Under the pieces are notes generated by a model. The model was not told the origin of the DNA. It saw only the letters and a program-made list of their open reading frames with translations, and made no database searches. Both the position numbers and the translations under genes were made by a program. Shown here in pieces: positions 57,352 through 64,000 of a stretch of DNA of 64,000 nucleotides. The stretch spans positions 1-64,000 of the forward strand of contig CBDFGT010000004.1 of the NCBI GenBank assembly GCA_965247225.1, given 5' to 3'. Within the stretch, counting starts at the first letter, position 1; every line of letters begins with the position of its first letter. The stretch is from CBDFGT01 sp965247225 (lineage in GTDB: Bacteria; Pseudomonadota; Alphaproteobacteria; Rhizobiales; Rhizobiaceae).

Positions 57352-58274
57352 TGGCAGAGGCATCCTATATCGCCGTGGACTGGGGCACATCGAGCTTCCG
57401 GCTTTGGCTGGTGGCGGACGATGACACTGTTCTGGCGGAAAGCCGGGGTGCAGAGGGCATGCTGGTGGCCGCCAGGACCGGGTTTGAAGCCGTGCTTGCA
57501 AAGCATCTGGCGGCGGTGCATGCACCGCCGTCCCTGCCGGTGATCATCTGTGGCATGGCCGGTGCACGCGGCGGCTGGGTGGAGGCCGGATACATTGACA
57601 CACCGGCTTCGCTTTCCTCCATTGCTTCGGCTGCGCGACCCGTTGGCGGACAGGCGCGCGATATCCGTATCCTGCCGGGTCTTGCCCGGCGCGATCCTGT
57701 GCATCCCGATGTCATGCGGGGTGAGGAAACCCAGCTTCTGGGCGCGGCCGGCTCTTTCCGGGCCCGGGAAGCCATGGTCTGCCTGCCCGGCACCCATTCC
57801 AAATGGGTCAGCGTGGACGCAGGCACCGTTACCGGGTTTTCGACCTATATGACCGGCGAGCTGTTTGATGTCATCACACATCACACCATCCTGAAACAGG
57901 CGACCGAAGGCGGCGCAATCCTCAAAGCCGACAATCCGGTGTTTGCCGCCGCCGTTCGCACCATGGCGGCGCAACCGGGCAATCTGACACGCCTGCTGTT
58001 CGGTGCACGCTCCGGACAGATCCTGCACGGGCTTTCGCCTGCAGATGCGACCGCCCATATTTCCGGGGCGCTGATCGGGGCGGAAATAGCCGGGGCCATG
58101 GCCGATGTTGCCGCAGGAACCACTATCGTTCTGGTAGCAACCGGACGTTTGCAAGCCCTTTATGAAGCAGGTTTTGCTGCACTGGACCTGAAAAGCACCA
58201 CGCTTGACGCGGACAGCGCCGTATTGAAAGGCCTGGCAACAGCCGCCCATGCGCTCTGGCGGCGACAGCCATAA
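57351..58274 (+). CDS. dgoK: 2-dehydro-3-deoxygalactonokinase
   Basis: 307-aa DgoK-type kinase (sugar kinase/actin fold): YIAVDWGTSSFRLWLV at the start (phosphate-1 loop), GMAGARGGWVEAGY, RGEETQLLGA, CLPGTHSKWV and TGFSTYMTGELFDVI. Phosphorylates 2-keto-3-deoxygalactonate to KDPGal. The ATG overlaps the SDR stop. Positioned between dehydrogenase and aldolase. Confidence 0.93.
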   Translation: MAEASYIAVDWGTSSFRLWLVADDDTVLAESRGAEGMLVAARTGFEAVLAKHLAAVHAPPSLPVIICGMAGARGGWVEAGYIDTPASLSSIASAARPVGGQARDIRILPGLARRDPVHPDVMRGEETQLLGAAGSFRAREAMVCLPGTHSKWVSVDAGTVTGFSTYMTGELFDVITHHTILKQATEGGAILKADNPVFAAAVRTMAAQPGNLTRLLFGARSGQILHGLSPADATAHISGALIGAEIAGAMADVAAGTTIVLVATGRLQALYEAGFAALDLKSTTLDADSAVLKGLATAAHALWRRQP

Positions 58275-58293
58275 AACAATGAAAGACACGAGC

Positions 58294-58926
58294 ATGACCC
58301 GAATTGCCTTTCCGACAATGCGTTACCCTCTGGTTGCCATTCTGCGCGGCCTTAGACCCGAAGAGACCCATGATGTTGTCAGCGCATTGACAGACAATGG
58401 CTTTACGGCCATTGAAATCCCGCTCAATTCACCCGAGCCATTCAAATCCATCGAAATTGCTGTCAAACTGGCCCCCGGCAACTGCCTGATCGGGGCCGGA
58501 ACCGTGCTGACGACACAGGATGTGCTGCAACTGGATGCTGTGGGCGGCAAGCTGATGGTGAGCCCGAATGTGGAACCGGAGGTGATTGCGCTCGCCGCCT
58601 CGCTGGGCATGGTGACCATGCCTGGTGTGTTTACCCCGACAGAGGCTTTGGCTGCGGCAAAGGCCGGGGCAAGCGGGCTGAAATTTTTCCCGGCATCGGC
58701 GCTTGGGCCATCCGGCATCAATGCCATCTGCGCCGTATTGCCGAAAGATCTGACCATTGCTGCCGTTGGCGGTGTTTCAGACGAGAGTTTCGGCGATTAT
58801 GCCAAGGCTGGCATCAAGGCTTTCGGGCTTGGCGGCAGCATTTACAAGGCTGGCATGAGTGCTGCGGACGTGGCCGCACGCGCCAGGACCACAATCAAAG
58901 CCTATGACGCTGTTTTTGGAGCCTGA
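58294..58926 (+). CDS. dgoA: 2-dehydro-3-deoxy-6-phosphogalactonate aldolase
   Basis: 210-aa class I KDPG/KDPGal aldolase: YPLVAILRGLRPEE (about 8-21), TAIEIPLNSPEPFKSIE, IGAGTVLTTQDVL and GLKFFPASALGP (Schiff-base Lys, about 125). IPLNSPEP rather than VTLRTP-type sequence favours the DgoA (galactonate) branch over Eda. Cleaves KDPGal to pyruvate and glyceraldehyde-3-phosphate. ATG 58294 preferred; ATG 58279 is also in frame. Confidence 0.92.
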   Translation: MTRIAFPTMRYPLVAILRGLRPEETHDVVSALTDNGFTAIEIPLNSPEPFKSIEIAVKLAPGNCLIGAGTVLTTQDVLQLDAVGGKLMVSPNVEPEVIALAASLGMVTMPGVFTPTEALAAAKAGASGLKFFPASALGPSGINAICAVLPKDLTIAAVGGVSDESFGDYAKAGIKAFGLGGSIYKAGMSAADVAARARTTIKAYDAVFGA

Positions 58927-58927
58927 C

Positions 58928-59815
58928 ATGACCACAGTCACCCCTTTTAAAGGATCCACCCTTTGCGCCAACACGACCTGGCTGGGAGAGGGTCCATCCT
59001 ATGATCCGGCAACGGACACATTGTGGTGGCTGAATATTCTGGGCAAGGAGTTGCACGCATTGCAGCTCGAAAGCGGCACCAAAACTGTCCATCCCCTGCC
59101 GATGATGGCCAGTGTAATTGCCCGCATTGACAATGAACGGCAGATGCTGGCCACGGAAAACGGCCTTTACATCCGCGATATGGAAAGCGGTGACCTGAGC
59201 AAGCTGGCGGGTATTGAAGATGACCGGCCGGACACCCGCTCCAATGACGGTCGCGTGCATCCATCCGGCTCATTGTGGATTGGCACGATGGGCAAGCAAG
59301 CCGAGAATGGCGCAGGTGCCATCTATCATGTGGCGGGAACGCGGGTGACCAAGATCGTCGCATCGATTTCCATCCCCAACGGTATCTGCTTTTCGCCGGA
59401 CGGCAGGACCGGCTATTATGTGGACTCAAAGGTGAACCACACCATGGCCGTGGATCTGGACCCTGAAACCGGCCTGCCAATGGGCCCGGCACGCCTTTTT
59501 GCAGATTCCTCACACGAAGCGGGTGTTGCGGACGGTGCGGTTGTGGACAGGCACGGCACCCTGTGGAACGCCCGCTGGGGTGCCGGCGAAGTGCACACCT
59601 ACACGCCGGACGGCACACGCACCGGACGCTATGCCGTGCCGATGCGGCAGGTCACCTGCCCGGCCTTTATTGGCCGCAATGCCAATGGTCTGGCGCTGAC
59701 ATCGGCATGGGAACATATGGACGAGGCAGCCCGCGCCCGCGACCCTGCCGCAGGCACGACGCTGAACCTCGGTATCGCGGTGGAGGGCAGGTTTGAGCCG
59801 CATTTCAAGCTTTGA
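58928..59815 (+). CDS. SMP-30/gluconolactonase-family sugar lactonase
   Basis: 295-aa six-blade beta-propeller: LGEGPSYDPATDTLWWLNI (metal Glu, about residue 20), RSNDGRVHPSGSLWIGTMG (Asn/Asp metal ligands, about 103-121), SIPNGICFSPDGRTGYYVDS and DGAVVDRHGTLWNARWGAG (Asp general base). Opens the lactone from the SDR step to galactonate. Begins 1 bp after the aldolase stop. Confidence 0.92.
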   Translation: MTTVTPFKGSTLCANTTWLGEGPSYDPATDTLWWLNILGKELHALQLESGTKTVHPLPMMASVIARIDNERQMLATENGLYIRDMESGDLSKLAGIEDDRPDTRSNDGRVHPSGSLWIGTMGKQAENGAGAIYHVAGTRVTKIVASISIPNGICFSPDGRTGYYVDSKVNHTMAVDLDPETGLPMGPARLFADSSHEAGVADGAVVDRHGTLWNARWGAGEVHTYTPDGTRTGRYAVPMRQVTCPAFIGRNANGLALTSAWEHMDEAARARDPAAGTTLNLGIAVEGRFEPHFKL

Positions 59816-59869
59816 CGGAACAGGGTTGGCATTGATATTGCCACACAGATCGCACGACGGGAGATTTTG

Positions 59870-61594
59870 ATGACCGATACAAAAAAAGAACTGCGCAGCC
59901 GCCACTGGTATGGCGGCACCGACAAGGACGGGTTTATTCACCGCTCATGGATGAAGAACCAGGGGTTTCCGGATCAGGTGTTTGACGGTCGCCCGATTAT
60001 CGGCATTTGCAATACATGGTCCGAACTGACCCCCTGCAACAGCCATTTGCGGATTCTGGCCGAAGGTGTGAAGCGCGGCGTGTGGGAAGCCGGTGGTTTT
60101 CCGGTGGAGTTTCCGGTCTCCTCGCTGGGCGAAACGCAGATGCGGCCGACAGCCATGCTGTTTCGCAACCTTCTGGCCATGGATGTGGAAGAGGCCATCC
60201 GCGCCTATGGCATTGACGGTGTTGTGCTCCTGGGCGGCTGTGACAAGACCACGCCGGGCCAGCTGATGGGCGCTGCCTCTGTTGACCTGCCGACGATTGT
60301 GGTTTCGTCCGGCCCGATGCTGAACGGCAAATGGAAGGGCCAGGATATCGGCTCCGGCACGGATGTGTGGAAATTTTCCGAAGCCGTGCGGGCGGGCGAG
60401 ATGACCACCGCAGACTTCATGGCGGCGGAAAGCGGCATGTCGCGTTCGCCCGGTGTGTGCATGACCATGGGCACGGCCACAACCATGGCCTCCGTGGTGG
60501 AGGCCATGGGCCTTTCCCTGCCGACCAATGCCGCCCTTCCGGCTGTCGACGCACGCCGCATGGCACTGGCCCACAAGACCGGCAACCGGATTGTGGAAAT
60601 GGTGCATGAAGACCTGCGCCTGTCGAAGGTTCTGACCCGCGAAAACTTTGAGAACGGCATCATTGCCAATGCGGCTGTCGGCGGCTCCACCAATGCTGTT
60701 ATCCATATGCTGGCCATTGCCGGTCGCGCGGGCATAGACCTGACGATTGATGATTTCGACCGGATTGGCGGACAGGTGCCCTGCATTGTCAACTGCATGC
60801 CGTCGGGCAAGTATCTGATCGAGGATCTGGCCTATGCCGGTGGCCTGCCTGCCGTGATGGGCCGGATTGCGCATCTTTTGCACAAGGATGCACCAACCGT
60901 GTTCGGCATGCCGATTTCCAGATATTGGGAAGGGGCCGAAGTCTATAATGATGACGTGATCCGTCCGCTCGACAACCCTCTGCGGGCTGCTGCCGGTATC
61001 CGTGTTCTGCGCGGCAATATTTCGCCCAATGGGGCCGTGATCAAGCCATCGGCGGCCAGCCCGCATCTGATGCAGCATGAAGGCCCGGCCTATGTGTTTG
61101 AGAGCATTGAAGACCTGAAAGCCAGGATCGATGATCCGGACTTACCAGTGACAGAAGATACGATCCTGGTGCTGAAGGGCTGCGGACCAAAGGGCTATCC
61201 CGGCATGGCGGAAGTGGGCAATATGCCCATTCCGAAAAAGCTGGTGGAAAAGGGCGTGCGCGACATGGTGCGCATTTCGGATGCCCGCATGTCCGGCACC
61301 GCCTTTGGAACCGTGATCCTGCATGTATCGCCTGAAACCGAGGCGGGAGGACCGCTGGGCATTGTCCAGACCGGCGACCGGATCAGGATTGATACGGCCC
61401 ATGGCAAGATGGACCTGTTGATATCGGATGCAGAACTGCAGGCGCGCATGGAAGCCCGCCCGGCCTCGAAACGCAAATGGGAGCGCGGCTATTACAAGCT
61501 CTATTATGACACCGTGATGCAGGCGGACAAGGGCGCTGACCTGGACTTCCTCGTGGGCAGCAGCGGCAGCGAAGTGTTGCGCGAAAGCCATTAA
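59870..61594 (+). CDS. IlvD/Edd-family sugar-acid (galactonate/arabinonate) dehydratase
   Basis: 574-aa Fe-S dehydratase. LRSRHWYGGTDKDGFIHRSWMKNQG at the N-terminus, IGICNTWSELTPCNSHL (first cluster Cys, about 58), LLGGCDKTTPGQLMGA (second Cys, about 127), SGVCMTMGTATTM-like PGVCMTMGTATTMASV (third Cys, about 199). SDARMSGTAFGTVILHVSPE holds the catalytic Ser region. Closest in memory to rhizobial L-arabinonate dehydratase; with dgoK/dgoA neighbours D-galactonate is the best substrate guess. GGGAG precedes ATG 59870; last operon gene before a terminator. Confidence 0.9.
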   Translation: MTDTKKELRSRHWYGGTDKDGFIHRSWMKNQGFPDQVFDGRPIIGICNTWSELTPCNSHLRILAEGVKRGVWEAGGFPVEFPVSSLGETQMRPTAMLFRNLLAMDVEEAIRAYGIDGVVLLGGCDKTTPGQLMGAASVDLPTIVVSSGPMLNGKWKGQDIGSGTDVWKFSEAVRAGEMTTADFMAAESGMSRSPGVCMTMGTATTMASVVEAMGLSLPTNAALPAVDARRMALAHKTGNRIVEMVHEDLRLSKVLTRENFENGIIANAAVGGSTNAVIHMLAIAGRAGIDLTIDDFDRIGGQVPCIVNCMPSGKYLIEDLAYAGGLPAVMGRIAHLLHKDAPTVFGMPISRYWEGAEVYNDDVIRPLDNPLRAAAGIRVLRGNISPNGAVIKPSAASPHLMQHEGPAYVFESIEDLKARIDDPDLPVTEDTILVLKGCGPKGYPGMAEVGNMPIPKKLVEKGVRDMVRISDARMSGTAFGTVILHVSPETEAGGPLGIVQTGDRIRIDTAHGKMDLLISDAELQARMEARPASKRKWERGYYKLYYDTVMQADKGADLDFLVGSSGSEVLRESH

Positions 61595-61617
61595 ACGCCA
61601 AAGACTTGCCATAACAT

Positions 61618-61662
61618 AAGGCAACCGGCTGATCACATTCATCCGGTTGCCTTTGGTTTTTC
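61618..61662 (+). terminator. Rho-independent terminator of the galactose operon
   Basis: Perfect 11-bp stem AAGGCAACCGG/CCGGTTGCCTT with a 14-base loop, then TGGTTTTTC. Begins 23 bp after the dehydratase stop. Confidence 0.88.
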
Positions 61663-61724
61663 AAATCCTGTCTGTACCGGCATTTCCAAAAATGCTACAA
61701 ATACGTGCTGAAGAAGGAATTACC

Positions 61725-61952
61725 ATGAGCAAGCAAACAGCCATCAGTCTTCCGGACGATATTCATACCCGGCTTCAACGTCTTGCAGACAAGACAGGCA
61801 AAACAGCCAGTTTTTATATTCAGGAGGCCGTTGAAGAACATCTCGATGATCTCGAAGACCTCTATTTGGCCGAAACAGCCATGAGCCGGATCCATCGTGG
61901 AGAATCCCGCATCATTGGTGCCGAGGATTTCTGGCATGGTCTGGACGATTGA
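61725..61952 (+). CDS. RelB-like ribbon-helix-helix antitoxin
   Basis: 75 aa: MSKQTAISLPDDIHTRLQRLADKTGKTASFYIQEAVEEHLDDLED is an RHH domain, followed by a toxin-binding tail (LAETAMSRIHRGESRIIGAEDFWHGL) typical of the DUF6290/RelB group. AAGGA precedes the ATG. It overlaps the toxin gene by 17 bp. Confidence 0.88.
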   Translation: MSKQTAISLPDDIHTRLQRLADKTGKTASFYIQEAVEEHLDDLEDLYLAETAMSRIHRGESRIIGAEDFWHGLDD

Positions 61953-62205
61953 GTATGATGTCGCGGTCCGAAAATCTGTCGAGAAAATGGACCGACAGAT
62001 GCGTCAACGGATAAAGACCTTTCTGCAAGAACGTATCGCCGGGTTGGAGGATCCCCGACAATCCGGAAAGGCACTAAAAGGATCATCGCTCGGCAATTTC
62101 TGGTGTTACCGTGTTGGAGATTACCGCATCATCTGCGATATTCAGGATCGCAGGCTTGTTGTTCTGGTCATTGAGATCGGTCATCGGCGAGAAATATACC
62201 GGTAG
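61936..62205 (+). CDS. RelE-like mRNA interferase toxin
   Basis: 89 aa: MVWTIEYDVAVRKSVEKMDRQMRQRIKTFLQERI, then GKALKGSSLGNFWCYRVGDYRIICDIQD (the RelE L.G.....YRVGDYR core with conserved Arg and Tyr) and VVLVIEIGHRREIY at the end. Fits true RelE, a ribosome-dependent mRNase. ATG 61936 lies within the antitoxin end. Confidence 0.92.
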   Translation: MVWTIEYDVAVRKSVEKMDRQMRQRIKTFLQERIAGLEDPRQSGKALKGSSLGNFWCYRVGDYRIICDIQDRRLVVLVIEIGHRREIYR

Positions 62206-62363
62206 TTTGCGACGGTCTATTTCAGCATTGATCGCAGACAGCGCATGCACATCAAACTGATTTAATCTTTGTATCAAATAATGCCATTTGCGTTTTCAAA
62301 ACTGCACGAGCACTGTCGGATTCAAGCCAGCATTCCACTACAGTTTTCATTACAGATTGCCTC

Positions 62364-63536
62364 ATGAAAAACCCGACCCTTGTGATTGTTCCCGTGTTCA
62401 CGGCCTTTGTGGCCTCGGCCTATGCCTTTGGCATCTATCTGTTTTCCACGATGATCCCGGATATGCGCGGCGAGCTTGGCTACACGCCGGAAACCGTGGG
62501 CCTGATTTCGGGACTGGCGCAGGCCGGACTGATGGCAGGCGGTCTGGTGATCGGTTATATCTGGCATGTGATCGGTGCCGGTCGCACCCTGCTGTTGACA
62601 CAGCTTGCCATTGCCATCTGTCTGGTTCTGACAGGCTTTGTGACCGGAACTCCGGCGCTGAGCGTGCTTTGCGTGATCCTCGGCGTTTGCTCGGCCTTCA
62701 TGTGGGTGCCGATGACGCCCTATGTGCAGGCGTTCATTCCGCCGGAACGGCACGGGATAGCCCTTGGCATCATGGGCGGCGGCACATCCTATGGCGTGTT
62801 TCTGAATGGATTGCTCATACCGCCGATCATCGAGCACTATGGCTGGCGCATGGTCTGGATTTTGGCCGGCGGGCTGTCCTTTCTGCTGTTTCTGATCGGC
62901 TGGCAGGTGTTACGGCGCATCAAGCCGCTGGACACCCATGCCGCCGGGACTACTGGCCGGACCAGCGCCCGTGACCTTTTGAAAAATCGCTCTGCCATAT
63001 TTGCCATTGTCATTACCTTCATGAACGGGCTGGCGTTCCTGCCGTTTGAAACCTATCTGACCTCGCTGTTTCGCGACCAGCATGGCTGGACAATGACGGC
63101 GGCAACGGGATTGTGGAGTGCCATCGGCCTTGGCGGCATGGCCGGGGGCATCGGCTTCGGGCTTCTGGCCGACCGGATCGGGGCCAGACTGGCGCTGGCC
63201 GTTGCCAACGGGCTTCTGGCTGCGGCCTGTCTTGTCACATGGCTTTCCTCAAGCCTGATGGTGGTCTACCCGGCCCTGTTTGTCTTTGGTCTTGCCTATA
63301 ATGGTATTTACGGGGTGATGGCAGCCTATGTTGCCCGCACCATGTCGCCTGCAACGGCGGGTCTGCTTCTGGGCCTTTCCTATATTGCGCTCGGCTTTGG
63401 CAGCCTGACCGGCAATTATTCCGGCGGCCTTATGACCGGGCAAAACGGCGGATATTTCCTGCTTTACGGGCTGGTGATGGGCCTTGCCGCCCTGAATGTT
63501 GCCTTTACCTTCGCACTGAAACCTGACAGGGCATAA
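62364..63536 (+). CDS. Major facilitator superfamily transporter
   Basis: 390 aa with about 12 membrane helices; opens TLVIVPVFTAFVASAYAFGIYLFSTMIPDMRGELGY. The loop between helices 2 and 3 reads YIWHVIGAGRTLLL in place of the usual GxxxDRxGRR, while the equivalent loop in the second half is the conserved FGLLADRIGARLAL (about 267-280). Resembles YbfB/YjiJ-type or oxalate/formate-like MFS members. It lies beyond the terminator and a TA pair from the galactose operon, so a role in its uptake is possible but unsupported. Confidence 0.88.
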   Translation: MKNPTLVIVPVFTAFVASAYAFGIYLFSTMIPDMRGELGYTPETVGLISGLAQAGLMAGGLVIGYIWHVIGAGRTLLLTQLAIAICLVLTGFVTGTPALSVLCVILGVCSAFMWVPMTPYVQAFIPPERHGIALGIMGGGTSYGVFLNGLLIPPIIEHYGWRMVWILAGGLSFLLFLIGWQVLRRIKPLDTHAAGTTGRTSARDLLKNRSAIFAIVITFMNGLAFLPFETYLTSLFRDQHGWTMTAATGLWSAIGLGGMAGGIGFGLLADRIGARLALAVANGLLAAACLVTWLSSSLMVVYPALFVFGLAYNGIYGVMAAYVARTMSPATAGLLLGLSYIALGFGSLTGNYSGGLMTGQNGGYFLLYGLVMGLAALNVAFTFALKPDRA

Positions 63537-63601
63537 AAATCTCAGCCGATATCCAGGCCACCTCTCCCGGAGACACAAGGGGTTGAGCCAAAGCGCAAAA
63601 G

Positions 63602-63633
63602 GTTCCAAAATTTTCTCAAAACCTTTTTGGAAC
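63602..63633. terminator. Hairpin after the MFS gene
   Basis: Stem GTTCCAAAA/TTTTGGAAC (9 bp) with a 14-base loop, about 65 bp after the MFS stop. No T-run follows the 3' arm, so a terminator role is only possible. Confidence 0.4.
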
Positions 63634-63742
63634 AAGGCGCACACGCAATGGGTTCTATCGTCAGACATGCAGGAATGGACATCGCCACACGGCCTGTCTG
63701 ACCGGCATGGGAAGCTGAAACAACGACAGAAAGGCTATTGCC

Positions 63743-64000
63743 ATGATGAAGACATTTGTTACAACTCTCGCTGCTGCAACATTTTTCGCAGGCTCCACGC
63801 TCGTGTTTGCACAGGATGCCGTCACGCCGCTTGACCCGGCAGTCACCAATGATGGCACCACCATTGCAGCACTTGCCAATACCACAGATATGGGGGAAGT
63901 TGGCTCCACCTATCTGATCCAGCAGGGTCTCGATCAGGTCAGCGCCAAGACCTATATCGGACAGACCGTTTACAACGCTGCCAATGAAAGCGTCGGCGAT
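63743..64000 (+). CDS. Exported PRC-barrel domain protein, cut by the window end
   Basis: The first 86 residues are visible. MMKTFVTTLAAATFFAGSTLVFAQ is a signal peptide. Residues 71-86 (YIGQTVYNAANESVGD) begin a PRC-barrel (V.N...E..GDI pattern) that continues beyond the window. GAAAGG precedes the paired ATGs at 63743 and 63746. Such periplasmic or outer-membrane-associated PRC-barrel proteins are common in Rhizobiales; function unknown. Confidence 0.75.
   Translation, partial: MMKTFVTTLAAATFFAGSTLVFAQDAVTPLDPAVTNDGTTIAALANTTDMGEVGSTYLIQQGLDQVSAKTYIGQTVYNAANESVGD

Noticed and set aside
62364..63536. MFS gene as the galactose importer of the operon
   Set aside because: A strong terminator and a RelBE pair separate it from the operon and nothing in the sequence indicates sugar specificity.

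Overview
The window is a 64 kb piece of an alphaproteobacterial chromosome, most likely order Hyphomicrobiales (Rhizobiales), with a Brucellaceae/Phyllobacteriaceae flavour. The evidence is the F-type ATPase order atpI-B-E-B'-B, Rhizobiales-type hypothetical families (DUF6101-like, HPE1-like, DUF1217), hairpin repeats of the kind common in this order, a 104-bp palindrome whose size and form recall Brucella Bru-RS elements, a GTTC-N7-GTTC SOS box of the alphaproteobacterial type, and an IS5/IS427-type insertion sequence. Species cannot be named from this sequence alone. No tRNA, rRNA, CRISPR array or replication origin was recognised.

Layout. 0-12.4 kb: tandem hairpins, a frameshifted enoyl-CoA hydratase behind an acyl-CoA dehydrogenase, a ZntB/CorA-type transporter, a degenerate SDR divergent from an HxlR regulator, a frameshifted hypothetical gene, Sua5 and a D-2-hydroxyacid dehydrogenase, a repeat-built DUF1217 protein, a DUF6101-like gene and ubiA. 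12.5-28.5 kb: purD, glyS, aroA and glyQ interleaved with six toxin-antitoxin modules. One module sits between 65-bp copies of the glyS/DUF523 gene junction. 28.5-42.3 kb: a trmN6-like methyltransferase, DUF2007, polyprenyl diphosphate synthase, a TPR-LysM protein, ispE, a moaB-type gene, a ugpBAEC glycerol-3-phosphate transporter behind a candidate PhoB box, a radical SAM (SplB/PA0069-type) gene behind an SOS box, a 267-bp MITE-like element with perfect 32-bp ends, and rnhB. 42.3-54.3 kb: ATP synthase Fo genes, a SleB-type cell-wall hydrolase, decayed ParB and alkyltransferase-like genes, a deleted IS427-type element ending in the stop codon of a kup gene, a second kup, corA and mrp. 54.4-64 kb: a LuxR-type regulator without a LuxI, an IclR-controlled five-gene operon for a complete De Ley-Doudoroff (oxidative D-galactose) pathway, a RelBE-like pair, an MFS transporter and the start of a PRC-barrel protein.

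How it fits together. Most genes are housekeeping: isoprenoid and quinone precursors (ispE, polyprenyl synthase, ubiA), aromatic amino acids, purines, glycyl-tRNA charging, ATP synthesis. Accessory material (seven TA modules, palindromic repeats, IS remnant) is packed into the intergenic spaces. The galactose operon runs galactose dehydrogenase, KDGal kinase, KDPGal aldolase, lactonase, galactonate dehydratase, and ends in a strong terminator.

Caution. Several genes (enoyl-CoA hydratase, the 5.1 kb gene, the ParB remnant) are broken by apparent single-base insertions, often in short homopolymers. These may be real decay or base-calling errors.
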